From assembly GCF_001651875.1 (NCBI RefSeq), contig NZ_LNQB01000102.1, positions 124,001 through 188,000 of the forward strand: a DNA stretch of 64,000 nt, written 5' to 3'. Within the stretch, counting starts at the first letter, position 1. Every line of letters starts with the position of its first letter. The notes under the pieces were generated by a model. It searched no databases. It saw nothing but the letters and a program-made list of their open reading frames with translations, and was not told the origin of the DNA. Positions 47,851-55,677 of this stretch are shown here, piece after piece. The position numbers and the translations under genes were made by a program. This DNA is from Sinorhizobium saheli. GTDB taxonomy: Bacteria > Pseudomonadota > Alphaproteobacteria > Rhizobiales > Rhizobiaceae.

Positions 47851-47874
47851 TTGTTAAGTTTAACAAAGGGTTAC
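47851..47874. promoter_or_regulatory. Palindrome and CtrA-like box upstream of mraZ
   Basis: TTGTTAA-GT-TTAACAA is a perfect 16-bp palindrome, and TTAA-N7-TTAC (47860-47874) overlaps it. It lies about 255 bp upstream of mraZ. The same 375-bp gap (47598-47972) also holds the MraZ boxes and the rnpB terminator. Confidence 0.45.
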
Positions 47875-47915
47875 GATCGCAACCCTAATCCCTTGGAATC
47901 CCGCGCAAAAGCGGA

Positions 47916-47947
47916 GCGCGACGGCCACCCGCCGGTGGCCGTCGCGC
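47916..47947 (-). terminator. Terminator of RNase P RNA
   Basis: GCGCGACGGCCACC pairs perfectly over 14 bp with GGTGGCCGTCGCGC around a 4-nt loop. On the minus strand it is followed by TCCGCTTTT. It begins about 25 bp past the rnpB 3' end. Confidence 0.75.
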
Positions 47948-47972
47948 GTTGATTCGACTTGAAAAAGAGAAA

Positions 47973-48374
47973 AGCCAGTTGGCCTGTAAGCCGGGTTCTG
48001 TATGGCTCCGCCTCGAGGGCGGAACGTGGCAGCCATTCATCTGGGACTGCGCTTGCGCGCAGCCTCGTGCAACCCACCCGGATGACGGGCCTGGAAACCG
48101 GCTGGGCGCTTGCACGCCCGTGTCATCCCTATTCGGTCTTGCTCCCGGTGGGGTTTACCGTGCCGTCCATGTTGCCATGTCCGCGGTGGGCTCTTACCCC
48201 ACCCTTTCACCCTTACTCCGCGAGCGGAGCGGTTTGCTTTCTGTGGCACTTTCCCTGGGGTCACCCCCGCCGGACGTTATCCGGCACCGTGTTTCCTTGG
48301 AGCCCGGACTTTCCTCACCCCGCGGCCTTTCGGCGCTTGCGGGGCGCGGCTGCCCGGCCAACTGGCAGAGGCTC
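47973..48374 (-). ncRNA. rnpB: RNase P catalytic RNA (class A)
   Basis: About 402 nt; the ends are approximate. Read on the minus strand it shows all main RNase P landmarks: the P1 strands CCAGTTGGCC and GGCCAACTGG at the two ends, GAGGAAAGTCCGGGCTCC (conserved region I), AAGGGTGAAAGGGTGGGGTA with AGAGCCCACC, the CCACAGAAAGCAAACC block, and ACAGAACCCGGCTTACAGG near the 3' end. It cleaves 5' leaders from tRNA precursors with the protein RnpA. Several open frames across it are artefacts. Confidence 0.96.
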
Positions 48375-48433
48375 ATTAGCCGACCGGAACCCGAAGCGCC
48401 AGTGAAATCGGTCACGGGCGCGAGCCGGCTCGG

Positions 48434-49621
48434 CTATCGATAGGCGACCGCGAAATCGGTCTCGTATTCGCCGGCATCGGGCCGACCGTTCATGAGCAGC
48501 GTCGCCCCCAGCCTGCCGATTTCGTCCGAACTCTTGGCCGCCTGACCGTTGCCGCCGGTCAGCACCGCGATGCGATCGCCGACAAAGTCGACATAGGGAT
48601 AGCCGTGCCGCGTGAAGGAGGTGACGCAAGGCGAAAAATGCGCCGAAACGGGTGCGAGACCCGGCATCACCTCGGCAAGCAGACCGCGCATGTGATCGGC
48701 CGCCGCGGCGCTCGCGCCGCCGCGGAACCATGTCCTGATCGCCGGTTCGCTGGGAAGGATCCGGTCGTTCGGATCGCCACCGATCTTTATGTAGTGCCTG
48801 CCGTCGGCATAGGCAACCGGCGGCAGCAGGTAGTAGCTTTTCTCCTGCTCCGGCGCCGCCCCGATCAGCGACGGCATGCCGGCAAAGCCGGCGAGATCGT
48901 CGCGACCGACCTCGGCGAAAAACACGGTGCGCGCCTTCACGGTCAGATCGATCGGCCGCGGCAAAAGCGCCTCGGAAAGCGAGAAGCCGCCGGCCGCGAC
49001 GAGGATCCGTCCGGCGCGAAACGACTGCCCGTCGACCGTCCCGACGACCACGTGATCCGCGCCCTCGTCGATGGCCACGACCTCCGAGCGGACGACGCGC
49101 GCCCCTGCCCTTTCCGCTGCGATGGTCTGCGCGCGCACCAGCGCCCGGGGGTTGATGTAGCCCGCACCGCGCGCCTCATGAATGCCGGCGTAGGCGGCCG
49201 GAAAGCGGAACCAGGGAAACCGCTCGGCGAGCCGGTCGCCGGGGATCAGCGGCGCCTCGACGCCGAGCCTGTCGCGGGCCCGTTCGACCTTCTCGAGATA
49301 GTCGAAGGCGCCACCCGGCATGGGGGCGGCAATCAGGCAGCCGACCTCGAAATAGAAGTCGATACCGCTTTCCTCGGCGATTTCCCTGTAGCGGTCGATC
49401 GACCCGCGCGCGAGCCGCGCCCAAACGGGGTCGCTATCGATCGTGCGGGTAATGCGCGCATTGTCGTGGTGGCTGGCAAAGACGCCGCCATGGCCGGCCC
49501 AATCCTCCGGCTCATCGGGGCCGACGAGCGCGATCCTCGCGCCGGACCGGCTCAGATGGCGCGCCGCGGCCGCGCCCATCATTCCCTTGCCGACGATGAC
49601 GAAATCAAAGCTTTCCGACAT
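48434..49621 (-). CDS. FAD-dependent oxidoreductase (DAO/glycine oxidase-like)
   Basis: 395 aa. An N-terminal FAD-binding Rossmann motif (FVIVGKGMMGAAAARHLSRS) and the DAO-type substrate domain are seen (GAGYINPRALVRAQTIAAER; ILVAAGGFSLSEALLP; TRHGYPYVDFVGDRIAVLTG). Similar proteins oxidise amino acids, sarcosine or N-methyl compounds. The substrate is not evident. Cytoplasmic. No partner subunit genes are adjacent. Confidence 0.85.
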   Translation of the reverse strand: MSESFDFVIVGKGMMGAAAARHLSRSGARIALVGPDEPEDWAGHGGVFASHHDNARITRTIDSDPVWARLARGSIDRYREIAEESGIDFYFEVGCLIAAPMPGGAFDYLEKVERARDRLGVEAPLIPGDRLAERFPWFRFPAAYAGIHEARGAGYINPRALVRAQTIAAERAGARVVRSEVVAIDEGADHVVVGTVDGQSFRAGRILVAAGGFSLSEALLPRPIDLTVKARTVFFAEVGRDDLAGFAGMPSLIGAAPEQEKSYYLLPPVAYADGRHYIKIGGDPNDRILPSEPAIRTWFRGGASAAAADHMRGLLAEVMPGLAPVSAHFSPCVTSFTRHGYPYVDFVGDRIAVLTGGNGQAAKSSDEIGRLGATLLMNGRPDAGEYETDFAVAYR

Positions 49622-49757
49622 TGCCTTCCCCGATTCCTGAATTCGGATCGATTAAGGACAAGTCCTGCAGCGCGTCAAAGGGTTGTAACGATTTTTGCGC
49701 CTCTGGCGGGCCAATGACCAGGTTCCCGCGCAGAGTGCGTTGGCCGGAACGCGATAC

Positions 49758-50330
49758 CTATCCGGCAGCGTCCTGTGTCTTGGCCGCTTTCGACCTCAAC
49801 CCCAGGATATTTTGAACCTTGCCGCAATACCGCTTCGATACCGGGTTCATCCGCTTGGCGCCGTGGCCGGCATTGTATTTCAGGATCGTGCCGCAGGTCG
49901 TGCCGTCGGAAAGCTCCCGCGCCTTCGCCAGGTATTTCATGCCGAACTTGATGTTGGTCTCCGGATCGTAGAGGCCCTTTGTCGGCCCGGAGTAGCCCAT
50001 CATCCGGGCGGTGGCCGGCTTGATCTGCATGAGGCCGATTTCACCGGCGCTGCCGCGGGCATCTGCGTCGAAGTTGCTCTCGACCTTCACGATGGCATGA
50101 GCGAGACCGGCCGGCACCCCGTATTGCTTCGCGTAGGATTGGATGAGAATCGTGTAGGCCGAACCGAGCGTCAGCGTGAGGTCCGGTTTTGGAAAGCCTG
50201 TCGTCCTGGTGACGGTTTCAAGGGAGGAGGTCTTGATGGTTCGGTCGACGTTCCCCGCATACGACGTACCAATCCCGGCGATGGACATGCAAAGGCATGC
50301 CGCCACCGCAGCAGCAGACGATATTCTCAT
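49758..50330 (-). CDS. Lytic transglycosylase, SLT domain
   Basis: 190 aa. A signal peptide ([20 protein letters not shown], cleaved near SYAG) is followed by a Slt70-type catalytic domain with the active Glu84 in HAIVKVESNFD, the GEIGLMQIKPATARMMG motif and a C-terminal ILKYNAGHGAKR segment. It cleaves the MurNAc-GlcNAc bond to form 1,6-anhydroMurNAc in the periplasm. Encoded alone. The next gene upstream (amidase) is 229 bp away. Confidence 0.9.
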   Translation of the reverse strand: MRISSAAAVAACLCMSIAGIGTSYAGNVDRTIKTSSLETVTRTTGFPKPDLTLTLGSAYTILIQSYAKQYGVPAGLAHAIVKVESNFDADARGSAGEIGLMQIKPATARMMGYSGPTKGLYDPETNIKFGMKYLAKARELSDGTTCGTILKYNAGHGAKRMNPVSKRYCGKVQNILGLRSKAAKTQDAAG

Positions 50331-50559
50331 TTAGTTTGAAGTCTCCGGTCTGGGGAACCAACCGCGGCCGGCGCACCCCACCGACCACGACCGAATTTCC
50401 CGATCGTTTTCATTGGCAAGAAAGCTGCGCCAGACGCCGCATTCCTTGCGGTTGATGCTGCGGAAATGACCGGGCCATCATGGTAAACATGTGGCAACGC
50501 GAAAAAATCGCGCAAGAAAGCTCAACGGACGCTAATTTAGTGCAAGCGAAAATCGCCGC

Positions 50560-51324
50560 CTAAAGGGCGAGATTCGGCAGCGCCGAAAGCAGGCGGTGCA
50601 GGGTGTCGATGGTGGAAACGTCGGCAATTCCATCTACCCGCGATTGCCGAAAATGGCGCTGGAAAGCCGCCACCGCGCCTTCGGTCCTCTCGCAGAAATC
50701 TCCCGTGACTTCAACGTCATAGCCGTAGAGCGACAGGAGCGATTGGAGCGCTTCGACCGGCTGCCCGCGATCGCCGCGCTGAAAGAAACGCCCGCCGCGG
50801 ACCGGCGTCGGTTCCACCCAGTGCCCGACCCCGCGACGAAAAAGCACATTCCAGGGAAATTTTTCTCCCGGATCGACCTTGCGAATCGGCGCCACATCGC
50901 TGTGTGCGAGCACCCTTTCCGGGGCGATTTGCCAGCGTTTGCCACAGTCCAGACACAATTCGATGACGGCCTCGACCTGCGCCTCGGGGAATTCCGGCAG
51001 CCCGCTCGGATGGCCGGCATTGGAGATCTCGATGCCGATGGAACAGGAGTTGATATCCGTTTCGCCCTTCCAGAAGCTCTTGCCCGCATGCCAGGCGCGA
51101 CGCTCTTCCGCCACGAGCTGGTCGACACGCCCGTCTTCATGAACGAAATAATGGCTGGAGACCTGGCTTTCCTCGCGACAGAGCCAGTCGAGCGCCGAAG
51201 CCGCCGTCTCCATGCCCGTGTAATGAAGGATGATCATGTCCGGCCTGCGCCCGCCCGCGCGTTCGCCATGATTAGGGGAAGGCACGGGGCGGGCGCCCGG
51301 AAAATCGCAGGTCTCGAACGTCAT
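50560..51324 (-). CDS. N-acetylmuramoyl-L-alanine amidase with peptidoglycan-binding domain
   Basis: 254 aa, no clear signal peptide. AmpD-type Amidase_2 domain with zinc ligands in MIILHYTGM (His34), RVLAHSDVAP (His141) and KVDPGEKFPW (Asp151). Glu99 in GIEISNAG is the catalytic candidate. A C-terminal PG_binding_1 domain (about 185-250, GDRGQPVEALQSLLSLYGYD) follows. It cleaves the lactyl-amide bond of muropeptides, likely in recycling. Its ATG overlaps the stop of the DnaJ-like gene (ATGA). Confidence 0.92.
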   Translation of the reverse strand: MTFETCDFPGARPVPSPNHGERAGGRRPDMIILHYTGMETAASALDWLCREESQVSSHYFVHEDGRVDQLVAEERRAWHAGKSFWKGETDINSCSIGIEISNAGHPSGLPEFPEAQVEAVIELCLDCGKRWQIAPERVLAHSDVAPIRKVDPGEKFPWNVLFRRGVGHWVEPTPVRGGRFFQRGDRGQPVEALQSLLSLYGYDVEVTGDFCERTEGAVAAFQRHFRQSRVDGIADVSTIDTLHRLLSALPNLAL

Positions 51325-52028
51325 GCGGCGCGGCGTTCTTTCTCGATCGCCTCGTAGGCCGCGTTCAGCGCCGCCATGCGATCATTGGCGATCGCATGGA
51401 ACTCCTCCGGCACGCCGCGCGCCACCAGCATGTCCGGATGGTTCTCGGAAACGAGAACGCGGTAACGCTTGCGGATCTCGGTGAAATCGTCCTTCGGCGA
51501 AACGCCGAGAACCTGATAGGGATCGCGGTCGTCGCCGCTGACGTGGCGCGCCAGGATCCGCTGGAAATGCGCCTCGTCCATCTTGAAGATTTCCGCCACG
51601 CGCATCAGGAATGCGAGTTCCTTCTCATGGACGGCGCCATCGGATTTCGCGATGTGGAAAAGCCCGTCGACGATGTCCTCGAGGATCGGGCAGTTCCGCT
51701 CGCAGGACGAGCAGAGCGACGCCATCTTCTCCGCATAGGCCTCGTATCCCGCGACGTCCTGGCGTGCGAGATTGTAGAGCCGGGCGACGTTCTTCGCCTG
51801 GTCGGCCGGAAATTTGAAGATGTCGCGGAACGCACTCACCTCGGCTTCGTTGACGATGCCGTCGGCCTTCGCCATTTTCGCCGACAGAGCGATCATCGCG
51901 ACCGAGAACGCCACCTTGCGGCGGGTTTCCGGATCTCCTTCGAAGAGCGTGCGAACCGCCTCGACCACCCCTGCAAGCGCATTGCCGGTGGTCGTGACGA
52001 TCTTGAGGAGGCTGTCCCAGAATGACAT
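51321..52028 (-). CDS. TerB/DjlA-like DnaJ co-chaperone
   Basis: 235 aa from MSFWDSLLKIVTTTGNALAG. A TerB-like helical domain (about 35-160; AMIALSAKMAKADGIVNEAE and HIAKSDGAVHEKELAFLMRV are its two acidic repeats) is followed by a C-terminal J domain (about 169-235) with an intact HPD (197-199). J domains stimulate DnaK. Unlike E. coli DjlA it lacks a clear membrane anchor. Translationally coupled to the amidase gene. Confidence 0.88.
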   Translation of the reverse strand: MSFWDSLLKIVTTTGNALAGVVEAVRTLFEGDPETRRKVAFSVAMIALSAKMAKADGIVNEAEVSAFRDIFKFPADQAKNVARLYNLARQDVAGYEAYAEKMASLCSSCERNCPILEDIVDGLFHIAKSDGAVHEKELAFLMRVAEIFKMDEAHFQRILARHVSGDDRDPYQVLGVSPKDDFTEIRKRYRVLVSENHPDMLVARGVPEEFHAIANDRMAALNAAYEAIEKERRAA

Positions 52029-52379
52029 GAGTGCGATTGTTCCCTGTCCCACCAGGCGAGCATGGCCCAAGGTGGTGGCGAATTGCAAGCGGCCGGCCGC
52101 GCGAAAACGTCGCGGATGACGTAGTTGTGATGGCCCCTCAATAAATCATATTGCCGCAAACCTCAATCGAATTCCGGCGCCGCGCTCCGGCCACTCTCCG
52201 GATCGTCGCCGCTGGTCATGGCGCCTGCAGCCCGTTTCTACTTTCACGATCCACAGGCCTGTCATTTAATTTCCATCGGATTTGCGTTAGACCACGATGA
52301 TCTTTGACGTCAGGCAAGGATTTGCAACGCGGCCGTTCACCCCGAAGGCCGCCGAATGCCGAAATCCCGAGGAGGTAAA
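52029..52379. other. 351-bp divergent intergenic region, DnaJ-like gene / pfp
   Basis: It should contain both promoters. AT-rich patches occur at 52135-52160 (CAATAAATCATATTGCC) and 52255-52320. No recognisable operator, repeat or RNA structure. The pfp ribosome site GAGGAGGTAAA ends it. Confidence 0.4.
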
Positions 52380-53594
52380 ATGGCCAAGAAAAAAGTCGCA
52401 ATGCTGACTGCGGGCGGGCTCGCGCCCTGTCTCTCATCCGCGGTCGGCGGCCTGATCGAACGCTACACGGACGTCGCACCCGATTACGAGCTCGTCGCCT
52501 ACCGTTCGGGCTACCAGGGCCTGCTCCTCGCCGATCGGATCGAAATCACCCCGGCGATGCGCGAGAAGGCGCATGTGCTTCACCGCCATGGCGGTTCGCC
52601 GATCGGCAACAGCCGCGTCAAGCTCACCAACACCGCCGATTGCGTGAAGCGCGGGCTGGTCAAGGAAGGCGAGAATCCGCTGCGCGTCGCGGCCGAGAGG
52701 CTCGCCTCCGACGGCATCGGCATCCTGCACACGATCGGCGGCGACGACACCAATACGACGGCGGCCGATCTCGCGGCCTATCTCGGCGCGAACGGCTACG
52801 ACCTGACGGTCGTCGGCCTGCCGAAGACGGTCGACAACGACGTGGTGCCGATTCGCCAGACGCTCGGCGCCTGGACGGCGGCCGAATACGGCGCGCGCTT
52901 CTTCGACAATGTCAGCAACGAGCAGAGCGCCGCGCCGCGCACGCTCGTCGTCCATGAGGTCATGGGTCGCCACTGCGGCTGGCTGACGGCTGCGACGGCG
53001 CGCGCCTACATCCAGATGGCCCGCGGCAAGGAATATGTCGACGGCTTCATGATGAACGAGCAGTTGAAGACCATAGACGGCCTCTATCTGCCAGAGGTGA
53101 AGTTCGATCTCGAAGCGGAGGCCGCGCGCCTGCGCGGGGTCATGGACCGTGAGGGCTTCGTCACCCTGTTCGTCAGCGAGGGCGCCTGCCTCGACGCCAT
53201 CGTCGCCGAGCGCGAAGCCGCCGGCGAGACGATCAAGCGTGACGCCTTCGGCCATGTGAAGATCGATACCATCAATGTCGGCAACTGGTTCTCCAAGCAG
53301 TTCGCGGCACTGCTCGGCGCCGAACGCTCCATGGTCCAGAAATCCGGCTACTACGCCCGCTCCGCCCCGGCCAACGGCGACGACCTGCGCCTGATCCAGA
53401 GCATGGTCGATCTCGCCGTCGAAAGCGCGCTCAACAAGGTCTCCGGCGTGACCGGCCACGACGAGGACCAGGGCGGCAGGCTGCGCACGATCGAGTTCCC
53501 CCGCATCAAGGGCGGCAAGCATTTCGACACCTCCGCCAAGTGGTTCGGCGAGGTCATGGACGTGATCGGCCAGAAGTGGCAGGCGGCGGACTGA
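52380..53594 (+). CDS. pfp: Pyrophosphate-dependent 6-phosphofructokinase
   Basis: 404 aa from MAKKKVAMLTAGGLAPCLSS, with GAGGAGGTAAA at ideal spacing. The PFK family converts fructose 6-phosphate to the 1,6-bisphosphate. Donor choice is read from two sites: GGDDTN (120-125), with Asp where ATP enzymes have Gly, and PKTVDND (148-154), with Lys where ATP enzymes have Gly. Both indicate PPi and a reversible reaction. The hairpin 53601-53632 follows. Confidence 0.93.
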   Translation: MAKKKVAMLTAGGLAPCLSSAVGGLIERYTDVAPDYELVAYRSGYQGLLLADRIEITPAMREKAHVLHRHGGSPIGNSRVKLTNTADCVKRGLVKEGENPLRVAAERLASDGIGILHTIGGDDTNTTAADLAAYLGANGYDLTVVGLPKTVDNDVVPIRQTLGAWTAAEYGARFFDNVSNEQSAAPRTLVVHEVMGRHCGWLTAATARAYIQMARGKEYVDGFMMNEQLKTIDGLYLPEVKFDLEAEAARLRGVMDREGFVTLFVSEGACLDAIVAEREAAGETIKRDAFGHVKIDTINVGNWFSKQFAALLGAERSMVQKSGYYARSAPANGDDLRLIQSMVDLAVESALNKVSGVTGHDEDQGGRLRTIEFPRIKGGKHFDTSAKWFGEVMDVIGQKWQAAD

Positions 53595-53600
53595 TCGGGA

Positions 53601-53632
53601 TGAGGCGCGGAGAGGACAGGCTCCGCGCCTCA
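53601..53632 (+). terminator. Hairpin after pfp
   Basis: TGAGGCGCGGAG pairs perfectly with CTCCGCGCCTCA around an 8-nt loop. No T-run follows, so it may be a stabiliser or a Rho-dependent end. Confidence 0.5.
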
Positions 53633-53723
53633 CACGCCGCCGTCGACGGCGGCTCGAAAACCGGTTGACGGCTCCGCAGCGGTGTGGCTCCCTCGCCGCA
53701 ACCATTCAGTCACGGAGCCTCTC

Positions 53724-54359
53724 ATGTCCCTGGAACACTGGTTCGCTTTCGTCGCCGCATCCGCTGTGCTGCTCGCCATTCCCGGCCCGACGATCCTGCT
53801 CGTCATTTCATACGCGCTGGGCCACGGCCGCAACGTCGCGCGTGCCACGGTTGCGGGGGTTGCCCTCGGCGATTTCACCGCGATGACCGCATCCATGCTC
53901 GGGCTCGGCGCCCTGCTCGCAGCCTCGGCCACCATCTTCACCGTCTTGAAATGGATCGGCGCCGCTTATCTCGTCTGGCTCGGCATCAAGCTCTGGAAGG
54001 CCCCTGTCGGCGGCGAAGGCAGCGTTGCCGCGGAATCGGGTCGCGCCGAGAAGCCGCTGCGGATCTTCCTGCATACCTATGCGGTGACCGCGCTCAATCC
54101 GAAGAGCATCCTCTTCTTCGTCGCCTTCCTGCCGCAGTTCCTGGACTTGTCCCGGCCGCTCCTGCCGCAAATGGCTATTTTCGAGGTCACGTTCCTGGCG
54201 CTCGCGACCATGAATGCGACGCTTTACGCCTGTCTCGCCTCCGCCGCCGGAACAACGATAAGCAAGCCGAATGTCCGGCGCATCGTCAACCGCACCGGGG
54301 GCTCCCTGCTCATCGGCGCCGGCGTGCTGACGGCAGGGCTGAAGCGGGCGACCGCGTGA
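53724..54359 (+). CDS. LysE-family amino acid exporter
   Basis: 211 aa from MSLEHWFAFVAASAVLLAIP, with CGGAGCC upstream. About six membrane segments; the RhtB/LysE signature is the N-terminal IPGPTILLVISYALGHGR, with KWIGAAYLVWLGIKLWKA and TALNPKSILFFVAFLPQF. The family exports amino acids such as lysine, threonine and homoserine; the substrate is unknown. Starts 130 bp after pfp. Confidence 0.9.
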   Translation: MSLEHWFAFVAASAVLLAIPGPTILLVISYALGHGRNVARATVAGVALGDFTAMTASMLGLGALLAASATIFTVLKWIGAAYLVWLGIKLWKAPVGGEGSVAAESGRAEKPLRIFLHTYAVTALNPKSILFFVAFLPQFLDLSRPLLPQMAIFEVTFLALATMNATLYACLASAAGTTISKPNVRRIVNRTGGSLLIGAGVLTAGLKRATA

Positions 54360-54475
54360 AACCTGCCCGCGCGCTTGCCGCAACCGGCGGCATAGGTTAA
54401 TGGAGATTCAAGCAGCGGTTGGCAGCCGCTGATTTGTGAGGGGGCTACGGGGCCCGGAAGCACGAAAGTGACAGC

Positions 54476-55468
54476 ATGGCGAAAATCCGTATCTCCCTTT
54501 CGAAACAGGCATTTACGCTCGCCGCATTGGCATCGGTGGCAATTGCCGCGGGATGCTCCACCGTCGAGCATACGTCGCTCGAGGAGTTAACCGCCGTACA
54601 GACGGTCACGCCCCTGCCGAAGCCCGGAACGGAAATGACGGCATACGCCCTGCCGGCGCCGATCGGCGCGACGGCGGCAAAGTCGGAAGCGCTGGCGGCT
54701 CAGGCAACGCTCGCCGCCGCGCCGCCCGCGGCAAGCGCATCGGCGGTAACGCCGGCGACGGACACGACGCTCGCCTATGCCGCACCTCGGGCGGTGGCGA
54801 TCCCCACGACCAAGCCGGCTCAGCCCTTCGAGGTGGCTATGGCGACGCCGTCCGCCCAGCCGCTCGCCGTGACGCCCGCCCCGGCCGGCGACGATGCCAA
54901 GGGCGCCGATCCCGCGGTCGCACCGCTTCTCGGAGTTGCCGCCTGGATGGAATCGGACTTCGATACCGGCGAACCGGTCGGCCTCGAAACGCTCGTCGCC
55001 AAGCGCATGATCGTGCCGACGGAACGCCCGAAGACGGGCGTCATCGGCTCGGCGGTCGGCGCGGTCGCAAGCGTCATCCCCGATTCGCTGAAACTCACGA
55101 AAACGCCGACCAGCTCTCGGCCCGAGCTCGACCGGCTGATCAAGCAATATGCCGACCTCAACGGCCTCCCCCTCGAGCTCGTCCACAGGGTCGTCAAGCG
55201 CGAGAGCAACTACAATCCCCACGCCTACAGCCGGGGCAATTACGGCCTGATGCAGATCCGCTACAACACCGCCCGGGGCCTCGGCTATGACGGGCCGCCC
55301 GAAGGTCTCTTCGACGCGGAAACCAACCTCAAATATGCGACCAAGTATCTGCGCGGCGCCTGGATGGTTGCAGACAACCAGCATGACGGCGCGGTGAAGC
55401 TCTACGCCAGCGGCTACTACTATCACGCCAAGCGCAAGGGCCTGCTCGACGAACTGGACATGCGGTAG
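54476..55468 (+). CDS. Lytic transglycosylase lipoprotein, SLT domain
   Basis: 330 aa. A lipoprotein signal ends at AIAAGC (Cys27). A long Ala/Pro/Thr-rich linker (about 45-200) is followed by the SLT domain, with Glu243 in RVVKRESNYNPHAYSR, then NYGLMQIRYNTARGLGYDG and a C-terminal LYASGYYYHAKRKG. It cleaves peptidoglycan glycan strands and should be tethered to the outer membrane. The linker would reach into the sacculus. Encoded alone. Confidence 0.9.
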   Translation: MAKIRISLSKQAFTLAALASVAIAAGCSTVEHTSLEELTAVQTVTPLPKPGTEMTAYALPAPIGATAAKSEALAAQATLAAAPPAASASAVTPATDTTLAYAAPRAVAIPTTKPAQPFEVAMATPSAQPLAVTPAPAGDDAKGADPAVAPLLGVAAWMESDFDTGEPVGLETLVAKRMIVPTERPKTGVIGSAVGAVASVIPDSLKLTKTPTSSRPELDRLIKQYADLNGLPLELVHRVVKRESNYNPHAYSRGNYGLMQIRYNTARGLGYDGPPEGLFDAETNLKYATKYLRGAWMVADNQHDGAVKLYASGYYYHAKRKGLLDELDMR

Positions 55469-55492
55469 GTTCGGGCGGCACTGCCTCCATGG

Positions 55493-55653
55493 CCTGCCGA
55501 CCATCTCCCCCACAAGGGCCGACAAAGGGGGGAGAATATGTGCGGCTAGCGCCTAGCTTGAATGATAGCTTCTACAAGCGGAGTGCTCTGATGGAGGGCG
55601 CCGAGCGCGCCATGTCGATTCTCCCCCCTTGTGGGGGAGATGGCCGGCAGGCC
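55493..55653. repeat. MITE-like inverted repeat between convergent genes
   Basis: The left arm (55493-55537: CCATCTCCCCCACAAGGG then GGGGGGAGAAT) and right arm (55618-55653: ATTCTCCCCCCTTGTGGGGG then AGATGGCCGGCAG) are reverse complements, except for a few extra bases in the left arm. An 80-bp spacer contains GGCGCCGAGCGCGCC. There is no transposase. Same layout as the element inside the helicase gene. Confidence 0.7.
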
Positions 55654-55677
55654 AGAGGGGGTAGCGCCCCCACCGCC

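Noticed and set aside
47949-48443. Open frames of 148-164 codons over the RNase P RNA
   Set aside because: The DNA encodes rnpB, with conserved regions and P1 helix; translation is not expected.
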